The translations under genes were made by a program, and so were the position numbers. A stretch of 64,000 bases of DNA from Nephrocerus scutellatus (Eukaryota > Arthropoda > Insecta > Diptera > Pipunculidae). The DNA is taken from contig OX352762.1 of NCBI GenBank assembly GCA_947095585.1, forward strand, positions 12,441,969 to 12,505,968. Reading direction: 5' to 3'. Positions 32,801 to 43,845 of the stretch are shown piece by piece (position 1 is the first letter of the stretch; each line of letters opens with the position of its first letter). A model generated the notes under the pieces. The model was not told the origin of the DNA. It did not search any database and worked only from the letters and a program-made list of their open reading frames with translations.

Positions 32801-35800
32801 GTCAAGACTCTTCAAATCCAGGAACTTAAACATAACCACCAAGCTGCTGGTATATGATATTATAGTCATACCAGTACTTACATATGGATCCGAGACTTGG
32901 GTGCTTAGCAAAAAGCATTCTGACCTCTTAGCCGCGTTTGAGAGAAAAGTCTTACGGAGAATTGTTGGCCCCGTATGTGAGGAATGACGATTCCGGAGAC
33001 TCTATAATGATGAGATCTACGAGCGTTACCGCGATGTCAAAGTCGTTAAAAGAATAAAGCTCGGTAGGTTCCGGTGGCCAGGACATCTAGCTCGCATGTG
33101 CGAAGATGATCCTGCTCGGAAAGTCCTTTGCAGTCCTTATGAAAGACGACAGCAAGGCCGGCCAAGCCTACGGTCGAATTTACGACCAGGACGCCCAGAG
33201 TTTAGGGATACCAAACTGGATGACATCGGCTCGAAATCGGGACCGGTGGAGAGACTTTTTTCGGAAGGGCAGGACCGGACCCCGGTTGTAGAGCCAAATA
33301 TAATGATGATGACGAATATCAAATCAAAAATCCTGAATCACTGAAATCACTTATCCACGTCATACTCTTACCATTTCAAGACTTGTATTGGCTCTAAACC
33401 TCAGGCGTTAAATCGAGTTCGTTGGCGGGCGTTTGTAAAAGCTCTATGCTCCCCCGCGGAGTAAAGGAACGAAAGAAAAGATTGGCTTTAAAGTCTATAA
33501 ACAAATAGACGGATAGATAGGAGTATTGGAACTTTATTTTCAGCTCTCTAGGTTGTGTGAATGGTGGTTAAAAAGGAGCGCAAAGAAGTCGACGCAGGTA
33601 GGGGCGGGGTATTCCTAATATTTCATTTTTTATGCGCCACACGCGAATTGTGACACGAGTCATACTCACAAACTTTTCAACTCTCTGCCACGTGTGAAGG
33701 TGGATAAAAAACAGGTTGGGTCTATTACAAAGATTAAGTCATTTTCCACTCATCGCACGCGACACGCGTCATCCGCCGGATCTAAAAAGTGGCCGTGACA
33801 CTGAGCTGCAAGGAATATTTTAGATCTTTAGATTGTGGGAACGGTGGGGGTAAAATGGAGATCAAAGAACGAAAGTCGAAAAACTGACAGACAGGAAAAG
33901 TCAAGAGGATTCTAACAAAGTAAACAAAGAACAGGACAGTTAACCACAAAAAAATTGCAAAAATTTTCCAACAAAATGCCCTATGCGTTCCCATTTGTTT
34001 TTCCCTGAGAATTTCGAAATTTACCGAAAATTTTAGAGACACCACGAAAAGAAATGCTCCAGATCCGTCTCTCACGCACACAAATTACAATCAAACGATG
34101 AACTTACCGTTAAATTCTTCTTCTTCTTGTAACTGGCCCAATTTTGCGCTTCGAGAATCAACTTCCCGCCTGGTCGCAATTGATTAAACATCCGCTTAAA
34201 GGCCATTTTCAAACCATTATCTCCGAAATTTAAATGAATCCACTTGGTCACAGACAAACACATGATGAGATCATATTGCTGTGTATCGTTGTTCAGTTGG
34301 GCTTCATCCTTCAGGACGTAGTTCGTTTGCCGGAAAAAGACATTCTTGGGAAAATCATTTTTAAGTTTGATCCCTGTATTGGTTGTGGTCGCAGAAGGAG
34401 TAGATGCATTTGCTGAAACGGCTGCTCCTGCCCCTCCACTGCTGCTTAGTGGTGAAGATCCGTCAGGTCGATTGATTACGGGAATACCACCGTATGTAAG
34501 TGGAAATGAAACCGGAAAAAATTCAGCAGCATCAACATGCAGTTTGTTGTTGTTTTGATGTTTATGTTGTTGGTTGATATGATGGTGATAATGATGATGA
34601 TGATGATGATGAGGGTGAGGATGAGGATGATGATGATGCTGGTGCTGGTGTTGGTTATGATGATTCCGACGTCGATGAAGAAATTTGCATTTTTGACTTT
34701 TCTTCAAGGAAGATGATGCCAACTTTTTCGAATTCATTGCCTCTTTGTCTTCAGTGTCTTGCATTTCTTGCTTAATAGTTTCTACAGGGGCAGAATCATC
34801 TGTTTCTTGACGACTAACTGGTATTCGGACATACATGGAGAGATTACGTCTTGCTCGAGCAATCAGATCCTTATCGATATCAATTCCCAAAATCGATTTA
34901 GGGGCTAAATTACGCGCCACCGTGATCGTCATATGACCAACATTACAGCCAATGTCGAGAATATCTTTATTCTGAAAGAGCTCGACATGTCGTTGGAAAA
35001 CCTGCAATCGGACGTCAGTAAACTCATTCAAATGGCGATAGCCCGAATATCGGTCATAGTTGCCGTACTGATATCGGACACCATCGACACGGAATTTGGG
35101 CATTTTTATCGGTACATTAGCCACTACGGCAGTAACTGCTGCAACTGCTGCTGGTGATGCCATAATTTTTGTGCTTGTTGTGGCAGCTTCTATGCTTCCA
35201 GTTGTGATTGTACCAGATGTAGAAGTACTCAGAGGTGTGTTTTCGTGTGCAACGCTTTTCAAAACTGATGAATCCACTTTCATTTGATGTTGTTGTGACT
35301 CAATGTCGGGAGTGTCACCACGAATACTATCCGCTGAAAAAGAAGAGGTATTGTTGTTGTTTTTTTTGTATTTAATTGATATGCATTTTTCCACTTACAG
35401 TCGTAAAGAACCTTTGCAATCTCATCTGTTGGACTGAGCAGTTCAGTTTCACTAGCAGCTTCAGTCGAACGATGGCGTGTACTTTTTCTAGCACCTGTCG
35501 GCACCGTACGTGGTGGTCTCTTCCAAGCGCCTGGCTGCGGCACAACCGGGCTGACAATCTTATCCATGGAGTCCAAACGACGGACATGCTAAATGTAGAA
35601 ATATGGAAACATGGTAATTTGAAATTTAAATTAAAATGTATGTTCAAGCTGTGATTCGATTTATGATAGGTGCCGTCAGTAAGTAAAATTCAATATATAG
35701 TATAAAGTACGAGAAATTTATTATTTATGTACCTTTTCAAAGTTTTTGTAAAAGATAGTATATAGTGCAATAAGAACGTGTTCGAATTCAATCTAGATTG

Positions 35801-38800
35801 ATACTAAATTCCAAGTTACTGCCCAAGTTGCAATGATGCAGTTGCGACGGTAGTAGTAGTAAACGGGTTTTCAATAGGGATATACAATTTTGTATTAAAA
35901 TAAAAAGGCATCCTTAAACTTTTTTTATGATCTATCAATCAAGAACATAAGTCAAGGTTTACATTTTTATCATGATGATTTTCACGAATGAGCAACTTTT
36001 GGAAATTTTTAAAATTTACTACCGAATTTCGCAACTTTAAGTGTACTTACTCCAATTTTCGGTCGTAATAATCATCCCAACAGACAGGCTGTGCGTGCTA
36101 TAGTGGATAAATTCGAGTCAACATATTATTCACTATTGAATGTTCCTGTGCCAGTGTGACAACGCACCGGTCGAAGTACCGCTAATATCGCAGCTGTAAG
36201 TGCTTCAGTTCAAAATGAGCCAAATCAGTTTACAGGAATTGTGAATCGCTTAGTCCACATAGTGGCGAATTTTGCGTAAAGATCTTGGCCTACACCCTAT
36301 CACAAGATCAAATTAACTCCAGTACTGAAGCCTCTTCACCATTTGAAGCGCCGAGACTTTTCCGATTGGGCTCTGCAAAAGTTTGAAGAAAATCCTGAAT
36401 TTCATCGAAAAATCATCTTCAGCGATGTACTTCATTTTTGGTATAATAAACAGAATATGTGTTATTGGACAGGAACAAACCAACATGTGCTTCAAGAGAC
36501 TCCATTGCAGACACAAAAAGTGACCGTGTGATGTGGATTTCATGCCGTCGGAGGTGTGATTGGACCGTATTTTTTTGGTCGATGAAAATGATCGCCACGT
36601 TACGGTCAATCCAGTTCTATATAGTGACATGTTGGAAGACTATTTTTGGCTAGAATTGGATGGACTTGACATCAGTCATATGTGGTTCCAACGAGATAGT
36701 ACCACATGTCACACACCTAGTCAAACAATTGATCTATTAAAGGAGAAGTTCGGTAATCGTTTAATCTCAAGAAATGGTCCGGTCGAATGTCCAGCTCGGT
36801 CACGTGATTTACCGCCGTTGGATTTCTTTTTATGGGGTTACATTAAGTCGTTGGTTTTTGCCAACAACATTGTGCCATAACAAGATAGTGCCACAGCTGG
36901 TCAAATAACTGATCTATTAAAGGGGAAGTTCGGTAATCGTTTAATATCAAGAAATGGACCAGTCGAATGTCCAGCTAGCTCACGCGATTTACCGCCGTTG
37001 GATTCCGTTTTATGGGTAACATTAAGTCGTTGGTTTATGCCAACAAGCCAACCACATAGTGCCACAACAAGATAGGGCCACAGCTGGTTAAACTGGACAA
37101 ACAATGTGACTGTCTGTATACGACTGGCGGCACTTTACCCATGTGCTGTTGTGAACCACTTTATGCAGGTTCTAGAGGTTCGTGGTTCGAATCCCAGTAA
37201 CACCAAAAGTAATTCTCCGGTGTCACACCTCTCGCGGAAATCCGAGAGTAATAACTTGTCACGGAAAGCTTCTCAATTCGCCGTTCGGATCCGGCCTTAA
37301 ATTGTAGGTACCTTCCATTTGTGTCCAAAAATATAAAACACAAATGGCCCGCGAGAAGCTAGGCCTTGGACCGCAACGGTCTGTCGCACCGAATTCTATT
37401 ATTATAGTTACGCAGTTCCCTAGTAATTGCAAATTGAAAATCAAAAAAGGTCTGGCCACTGACGCACTGTACAGACAATCAAATTCCAATTACCTACTGT
37501 TGAAAAACTTACCTTATTCTTCTGCGAAGTATTTCCCTCACTAATCTTTCGCTTTCGGCCACCTTGCACTACTCCAGCACATCCGCTGTTGTGTTCTGCG
37601 GCGACGACGATGCCGATGTTGTTGCTGCTGAGGCTTGTGCTATTTGGTGCAGCTGCTACTAAGCATCCCAAATCCAAGCGCAAATCTTTGGTAACCCGTT
37701 CGCGATCAAGACTTCTGCGTTGCTGGGTGGATACATTTTTGACAGCTGGGGTGCTGGTCTTCTCATTGTGTTTTACTGCAAGGCAATTGGCACCTGGCGA
37801 CATGTTGCCAGCATCCGGATCAACTGCTGCGTACTCAACAACGGAGATGGCAGTATCTGCAACAATGTTTCCATCTGCTGCAGCAACATACTTGTAGGTA
37901 TTATTTGAAGACGCTGCTCCTTCTACTAACACCTCCACCATCTTGGCAGCACCAACACTACTACTACCATCCAATGAAGCTTTTTCCGAGCTTGCAGAGA
38001 GAGATGCAAGCAAAGAAGAATCGGATTGCATCATCATTGCCGCTGACTCAACGCTTGTGTTCTCTTCAAAGTCAACGCCTATTCCTGACGAATTCTCAGT
38101 CGTTGTTGTTGTTGTGTTGATTGCAGCACACGCACTCGTCGCGTTCGCCTTCGCCGACGAGAACGACGACGACACATTGCTGCTTCCCAGCGAAACTAAT
38201 GACAACGAGGCGTCAGTAGTTGTTGACAATATGGTGTTGACCAGTGTTGCTGCTTTTGATGATGTTGATGATGCTGCTGGTGGTGGCGGCAGACGGCCGT
38301 TCTCATCATCGGTCATATCGACGGATGAGCACATCGATTCGAATCGGCGTCGTTTCGGCTTCTTCTTGCGATGACGGTGCTTCGATTTGGATGTCTTGAA
38401 TTTACGTTTCATCGGCGATGTCAGTTGCTTCTCGTATTCCCTCGAGTCGACTGGGTCGAGCAAATGCAGCGGATCGTGAATGTTTGGCGGGATGATTACC
38501 TCGACCTTTGGCGGTGTCGTCATAGGCGATTGGCGTGGCGTTGTCGCTGGGGTGTTGTTATTCGAATTGTTGAGCGCTTCATTCTGCAGGCTATTCAAGT
38601 TAAGCGGATCGGAAATATTGCCGCCAAGAAGAAATTTCGTTGGCGGAATGATAACTTCGGTGCGTGGCCGTTTGTCGGGCAAAAAGAATTTCGACCGGCA
38701 GCAATAGAGTGACTGATTGCCAACGCCTCCACATATGGCAGACGTATTTCCGATACCAATTTGTCCGTTATTACCTCCATCTTTGCCCGTTCCTCCGCCA

Positions 38801-39744
38801 CCGCAAATGCCGGCAATATTTACACCACCACCACCACCGCCGGCACAACCACCGACGGTACTCCCACCATTACCGCCACCATTTGAACAATTTCCAGCAA
38901 CACCTCCTCCACCATTTGTTGCACCACCCAGAAGATGGTGATGATTTTTATGTGTTAGCATCTTTTTGTAGATTTGCTGCTTCTGGTGGGAATTCTTCTC
39001 TAACGCCACACCACAACAAATGCCACCTCCGATGGAGCAAGAACTTTGTCCTCCTAATCGATGGTTATGATGATGATGGTGCTGATGATTATGATGATGC
39101 TGGTGCTGATGATGATGCTGCTGCTGCGGATGATGATGACCACCAATTTGATTTTTAATATTTTGAATATTCTCCAAATCTGCTTTGCTGTGTGGCATCG
39201 CCATTGTGGTTGTGTTGACAGGATGATTTTGCTTTTGCTGTTGTTGCTGCACGTACTTGAGATTATTATGGCACTTGTTTTGACGCTTGTTCCATGTTTT
39301 CTTTTTTGTCGTCGATGCCGAGGCGGGCGGCTTTCTATGATGGACATACTGTTGCGGTGCACGAAACTGATGAGTCTTTGCGTTGGACGATGTGGATGAT
39401 GATAAATTTCCGCCGATACCGCCGCTGCCGCAGCCGCCGCCACCGGACAAACGTGATGATGATGATTTTTCTGCGATATTGCTTTTCAATTTTACATTGT
39501 TGTTGGATGTTGGTGGTGTTGGTGCACCACTGACAGTTCCACTTGCCACACTAGTTGTCGATGTAATCATAGTGACTTGTTGGAGTTGCTCTACAATAAC
39601 CACGGATGATGATGATAAAGTGCCAGCTGGTTGCAATCCTCCCGCCGTGGTTGAATCGGCTGCTGTCTTCTTACAATCGCCGGTATTATTTACAGTTCTA
39701 GTTGTCCTGCTACTCTCTATTTCGCTTTGTTGTTCCTTTTCCAT
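29899..39744 (-). CDS. bin3: bin3, 7SK snRNA methylphosphate capping enzyme (MePCE homologue), five exons
   Basis: Exons, 5' to 3' on the minus strand: 39744-37513, 35588-35399, 35333-34108, 30797-30651, 30585-29899; all phases agree, about 1493 residues. Exon 1 (744 aa) is low-complexity (His, Gly, Asn, Ser runs) with basic patches. The bin3-type methyltransferase starts in exon 3: Y-Q-Y-G-N-Y near residues 895-900 and SAM motif I D-I-G-C-N-V-G at about 934-940. The acidic I-D-I-D (about 958-961) follows. After a non-conserved insert of about 165 aa with a His-rich run, [11 protein letters not shown] (about 1167-1177) and R-P-G-G-K-L-I-L-E appear. Exon 4 completes the fold (E-V-G-F... S-K-G-F-C-R-P), and exon 5 is a Pro/Ser-rich tail. 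Known role: methylates the 5' gamma-phosphate of 7SK RNA in the nucleus, stabilising the RNP that holds P-TEFb; in Drosophila it also binds Bicoid. The first in-frame ATG after an upstream open stretch is at 39744, so the start is fairly but not fully secure. Confidence 0.9.
30838..33320 (+). mobile_element. RTE-like non-LTR retrotransposon, 5'-truncated, antisense in bin3 intron 3
   Basis: In order: endonuclease C-terminal half ([25 protein letters not shown]), the linker, then a long open RT stretch at 31575-32438 ([21 protein letters not shown]-like, [14 protein letters not shown]). After a frame break comes [10 protein letters not shown] (32.49-32.52 kb), so the catalytic Y-A-D-D is intact. 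The C-terminal [12 protein letters not shown] region lies near 33.07-33.1 kb. The 3' end is ATGATGATG at about 33.31 kb. Frame breaks make it inactive as read. Its 5' edge lies only about 40 bases from the bin3 exon-4 acceptor. Confidence 0.85.
33530..33870 (-). repeat. Diverged units of the 152-bp repeat family
   Basis: Reverse-complement relatives of the array at 61.55-62.16 kb: AGCTCTCTAGGTTGTGTGAA, then GGTTAAAAAGGA, AAGAAGTCGA, and GCGACACGCGTCAT-type stretches. It lies in bin3 intron 3, just beyond the RTE-like element. Confidence 0.6.
36045..37080 (+). pseudogene. Decayed mariner transposase with rosa-like DD41D spacing
   Basis: It lies in bin3 intron 1, antisense. It has an HTH-like stretch (N-R-Q-A-V-R-A-I-V, 36.07 kb), then [12 protein letters not shown] and I-I-F-S-D (first Asp). 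T-V-W-C-G-like sequence follows, then V-I-G-P-Y-F-F, and M-W-F-Q-R-D with the second Asp. From there 41 residues lead to the Asp of [10 protein letters not shown], i.e. DD41D, the spacing of the rosa mariner group. Stops and frame changes break it. The C-terminal part is tandemly duplicated: 36.70-36.88 kb and 36.88-37.06 kb both carry the L-L-K-x-K-F-G-N-R to P-P-L-D segment. Confidence 0.75.
37105..37403 (+). repeat. tRNA-derived SINE copy, box A decayed
   Basis: Box B (GGTTCGAATCCC at about 37183) and the body AACACCAAAAGTA, TTCTCAATTCGCCGTTCGG and AGGCCTTGGACCGCAACGGT match the 10551 SINE. The tail is CTATTATTATAG. The 5' head is diverged. It lies in bin3 intron 1, downstream of the decayed mariner. 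Confidence 0.8.
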
Positions 39745-40139
39745 ATTGGTTGATTGTGTCGATCTATCAATTGGTATGCATTTCGTATTGATGGCGCGTA
39801 CCGCGTTTGCTTTTGAAAATGAGCGGAGTTGCTGTATTTGTGTTTGTTTCGTTCGTTTCAACGGGTATCCGTCTGAATTAAAAATTCTTCTTTTTCAATT
39901 AGAATGAATTTTTGGCATTCTTAATTGCCCTGATTTTGAATTAAACAAAAGACACAATACAATCGACGGCTCATCAAAAATGATGACAATTTTTATGAGA
40001 CCGTCCGTCCCCCGTCCGTTTTTTTTTTTCTATCACTGTAAACTGGTATTTATCTGTAAAACAAAAAATAAACGAATGAAAATTTAAAAAAGCAAGAGCC
40101 AAATTAATATCATAGGCATTATAAAATATTTTCTCTCCT
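39745..40139. other. 5' flank of bin3
   Basis: The bin3 reading frame stays open upstream of the first ATG to at least 39861, so part of this is probably 5' UTR or additional coding sequence from an upstream exon. A GACCGTCCGTCCCCCGTCCG stretch at about 39.99-40.02 kb is notably GC-rich. No TATA-type promoter could be assigned. Confidence 0.4.
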
Positions 40140-41010
40140 GATCACATGTACAACAACCAGATTAATCACATCGCTATAAGCGATAAGTGGCGATCATTTT
40201 TGCTGGATGAACCCGAAGAGCAGCCACCACCTTGTGGTTGGAAGTGTGCGATTGAAGCTCGCGGTCCACTCAGCCACACGAAGTCAAACAACGAGAAAGC
40301 CAGCTGTAGCAGCACTGAAAGACCCAGATGTGAAACTGCAATATGTATCCCGCGTACGATAGTCTCTCTCCGAGATACACCCCCAAACCTTAGAGTCTAA
40401 ATGGGAGAAAAACGTAATTGCGTATACGGAAGCAGCCTCAACAATTTTAGGTTTACAAAACTAGAAAATAATGGATATAAGATAGCACATGGAACACCAT
40501 TCGTGAACGCCAATTCATCAAAGCAGAGTTAAACGCGGGCTCGGGTGCCGTACGAAACGCATTAGCGCGGAAGTATAGGGATCTGGACGGCAACTTGGCT
40601 ATTCAGCTAGGAACGACAAACGAGCATTGCTAAGCGACATCGTAACACAAGCACAGCAACTCGCTGATGGTAGACAATACAGCACAGTCTACCAACTCGC
40701 TCGTAGGCTCGCCAACAAGAAACACCATATCAACTTCCCTGTTAAGGCAATAGACGGCTCTTTGATCCTTATGGAGGAACAACAATTAACCCGCTGGACA
40801 GAACATTTTAAGAATTGTACTGCCCCAGGCACGTCCATCAACCCACTTATGCACCCTAATAGACTAATTATCTTTAACGTCGCTACTCCTTCGTTGGATG
40901 AGATAAGGACAACAATTCGTTCACTGTAATCAGGTAAAGCAGCAGGCAATGACAACATCTATGCAGAACTCCTCAAGCCGACGTCGAGTTAAATACGCGA
41001 ACATTGCATG
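40140..41010 (+). mobile_element. Non-LTR retrotransposon fragment (endonuclease end to early RT)
   Basis: The plus strand starts with N-Q-I-N-H-I-A-I-S-D-K-W-R (endonuclease C-terminus). It continues through the linker (A-L-A-R-K-Y-R-D-L-D, about 40.56 kb) and the pre-RT region at 40627-40929 (A-Q-Q-L-A-D-G-R-Q, R-W-T-E-H-F, P-S-L-D-E-I). The start of RT, S-G-K-A-A-G-N-D-N-I-Y-A-E-L-L-K, follows. It is truncated before the catalytic RT motifs and broken by frameshifts. Confidence 0.72.
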
Positions 41011-42160
41011 CGATATATATCAAGATATCTCCAATGGACAAAAATGTTTGTTAAATTTTTGGACTGGACGGATCCTGAGGCCCGAGGGGTGCCCATAAAA
41101 AAAATATTGAAAACTAGCCCGATTTCTTCAAATTTTAAACAGATGTGTATCTCCGATGGACAAAACTGTTTGTAAAATTTTTGGATGAACGGGCCCTGAG
41201 GACCGAGGGTTTTCCCATATAAATCTTTTAAAAATTAGCCTGATTTTCTTCAAATTTTAAACAGATGTGTATCCCCGATGGACAAAACTGTTTGTAAAAT
41301 TTTTGGATGAACGGGCCCTGAGGACCGAGGGTTTTCCCATATAAATCTTTTAAAAATTAGCCTGATTTTCTTCAAATTTTAAACAGATGTGTATCCCCGA
41401 TGGACAAAACTGTTTGTAAAATTTTTGGATGAACGGGCCCTGAGGACCGAGGGTTTTCCCATATAAATCTTTTAAAAATTAGCCTGATTTTCTTCAAATT
41501 TTAAACAGATGTGTATCTCTGATGGACAAAACTGTTTGTAAAATTTCTCGAGTGAACAGGCCCGAGGCCCGAGGGGTGCCCATATAAATCTTTTAAAAAT
41601 TAGCCAGATTTTTTTGAAATTTTTAACACATGTGTATCTCCGATGGACAAAACTTTTTGTAAACTTTTTGGAGTGAACTGGGCCTAAGGCTCGATGTGTG
41701 CCCATAATTTTTTTTTAAAATTAGACCGATGGACAAAACTTTCTTTAAAATTTTTTGGAGTGAACGAGCCCTGCGGCCCGAGGGGGGTCAATACAAATTT
41801 TTTTAAATTCAGCCCGATTTCTTCAAATTTTAAACACATGTGTATCTCCAATGGACAAAACTTTTTGTACATTTTTTTTGAAAGATCAGGGCCTTAAGGC
41901 TGGAGGGGGTGCCCTTATAAGTTTTTCTTAAAAATTAATCAGATTTCCTTCAAATTTTAAACACATGTGTATCTTCGATGACAACACTTACTACTGAAAG
42001 TTGAAAGAGATCGGGCCTCAAGGTCTGGCGCTCCAATACAAATTTTTTTTACACATGTGTATCTCCGATAGCAACAGTTTTTAAAAAAAAGTGAAGGGGC
42101 TCTTATTAATTTTTTCCAAATTAACCCGGTTCAAACTTTACACACATATGTTTCTCCTAT
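41011..42160 (-). repeat. 122-bp tandem array (reversed copy of the 'ACACATGTGT' family)
   Basis: GTGTATC marks occur at 41145, 41267, 41389, 41511 and 41632, spacing 122, 122, 122 and 121 bp; further, more diverged units run to about 42.16 kb. The units between about 41.16 and 41.52 kb are nearly identical. In the plus-strand reading each has CCGATGGACAAAACTG, then GGGCCCTGAGG and AAATTTTAAACA. The outer units carry the 10-bp palindrome ACACATGTGT. Chance open frames across it (such as 41472-41705) are repeats of repeats. Confidence 0.9.
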
Positions 42161-43639
42161 TAGAGAATTTACATGAAAATTTTTATTTTTTATGGGTCGT
42201 GACGCAAGTCATTCAACGAGTCCTCACTTGGCAACGAGTCTCTGTATAAAAAATAAAAATAAAAAGTACCTGATGTTTATTTGTTTGTTTGACGTTGCGT
42301 TGTTGTCATAATCAGTGTGCTACGACAGCTACACTAATAAATTAAAACAATAAACAAACAAAGCTCCTAGAGGTACATGTACATACAACAGTCTGCGTAT
42401 GGATGAGAGATGTATATTTTTTATGTCGCAAGACCACACGACGACGAAAATGCGTGTGTTTATCCAACTGATAGTAAATAATTTTCTTTTTCGTTTTTGT
42501 AAATACATATATATGTATGTAGTTGTTGGTTTCGCTTGTAACTTTTAAAGCGGGCCAAATGCATTACTTGACAGACTGTAAAAGTTTGGCACAACAAATT
42601 GTTACTTGTTGTACAAATGTACAGAGAGGAGAATAGAGATTTAAATTACGAAGTATGACTTTCGGACCATCAGTATAAGTGTATAGTAAGGTTGGTATTC
42701 GTATGCATGTAAAATGCGTACGGGAATTATAAATTCATTACTGTCGACGACAGCAACAATAAACATCAAGAGAATCGAGAGAGAAATCTGCCCGATCATG
42801 TGCTTCAGCCAAGTCAATGGCAATGGATATGATTAACTCAATGGTAGAGAAATGGTGGACGTACGGCGTCATGTGCGACAAGTTTTGTTTATAACAAGCC
42901 TTAAGGCTGAAACAGAATGTTTTGCGGTGCGGTACGGTATTCTGACAAATCGCTTAGAAGCAACGTTAAGTATTTGGCGAAGACAAAATCAGTGAGTTGG
43001 AGTGCACTGCACTTCACCGCACCGCGACAAAGTGCTGGTCACTCCAACGGACAGACAGACACACGCCGACGGGAAGTTAATAGAGATAATTTAAAAATAT
43101 TTATTGTACAATTTCACAAAGTTGTAAGAACATTTGTGTGTGATTGTGTGTGTCGATTTAGCCAGGTCGAAGTGCTCGCCCAATTCGAATCGAAATAATA
43201 GACGAGTATGCATGTTAACTATGCTGGACATTATTATAGTGTGAGTTCCGAGGCACAATAACATAGGGGGTAACGATAACGATAGAGCTTGTTAAGCGGA
43301 TTTCGACTATAGCCGTGCGAGAAAAAATGAGCGGGCCGACTATAGTTAGATTAAAGTTGTAATTATCTAGAAGAGATTGACACTACGCGAATGTTAAAGT
43401 TATTTTAGAGTAACATGGGAAATGTTATCTATAGCATTATGGTAACATTGAAAAATATACTACTTCTCTCGTCTAAAATTTCAATTTAACAGAGTGTTTT
43501 CTTTATTTAATCCTACAGAAAGAATAGAAGGAACAGAATATCAATCACGTGACCTATATAATATTCTGTTTATTCTACCTTTCGATGTAGTATAAAAAGA
43601 ATACGTTCTAAACATTCCGAAAAAAAAAACAACCCATAA
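42161..43639. other. No gene recognised
   Basis: AT-rich DNA with short chance open frames only (for example 42917-43198, no recognisable domain). No tRNA or transposon similarity noticed. Confidence 0.45.
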
Positions 43640-43845
43640 AAAATTAAATTTTTCGTGTAAATTCTCCAATCGGGAATACACAAGGTGCAAAATTTGAATA
43701 AAATCGGGTTACTTTTTAAAAAAATGTATGGAAGCCCCTCGGCCCTGGGGACACTTTTTACAAAAATTTTACACATTTTTACTTAAAATGTGGTCCATCG
43801 GATTAAACACGTGTGTATAACATTTGAAGAAAATCGGGGGCCTTG
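43640..43845 (+). repeat. Units of the 120-bp 'ACACATGTGT' family
   Basis: Two diverged units with AAAATCGGGTTACTTTTT, GTATGGAAGCCCCTCGGCCC and GTCCATCGGAT, followed by an ACACGTGTGTATA variant of the palindrome. It borders the retrotransposon fragment at 43.85 kb. Confidence 0.65.

Noticed and set aside
34346..35287. Plus-strand frames of 60-74 codons opposite bin3 exon 3
   Set aside because: They are shadows of bin3 coding sequence, which has the conserved methyltransferase motifs and matching splice phases.
37589..39907. Several plus-strand open frames up to 174 codons opposite bin3 exon 1, including a proline-rich one at 38717-38941
   Set aside because: They are antisense shadows of low-complexity coding sequence; codon repeats (His, Gly, Asn, Ser) keep other frames open. 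No domain or splice context.
41011..42160. Regularly spaced repeats that could suggest a CRISPR array
   Set aside because: Units are contiguous 122-bp tandem repeats without unique spacers, in a eukaryotic genome. It is a minisatellite.
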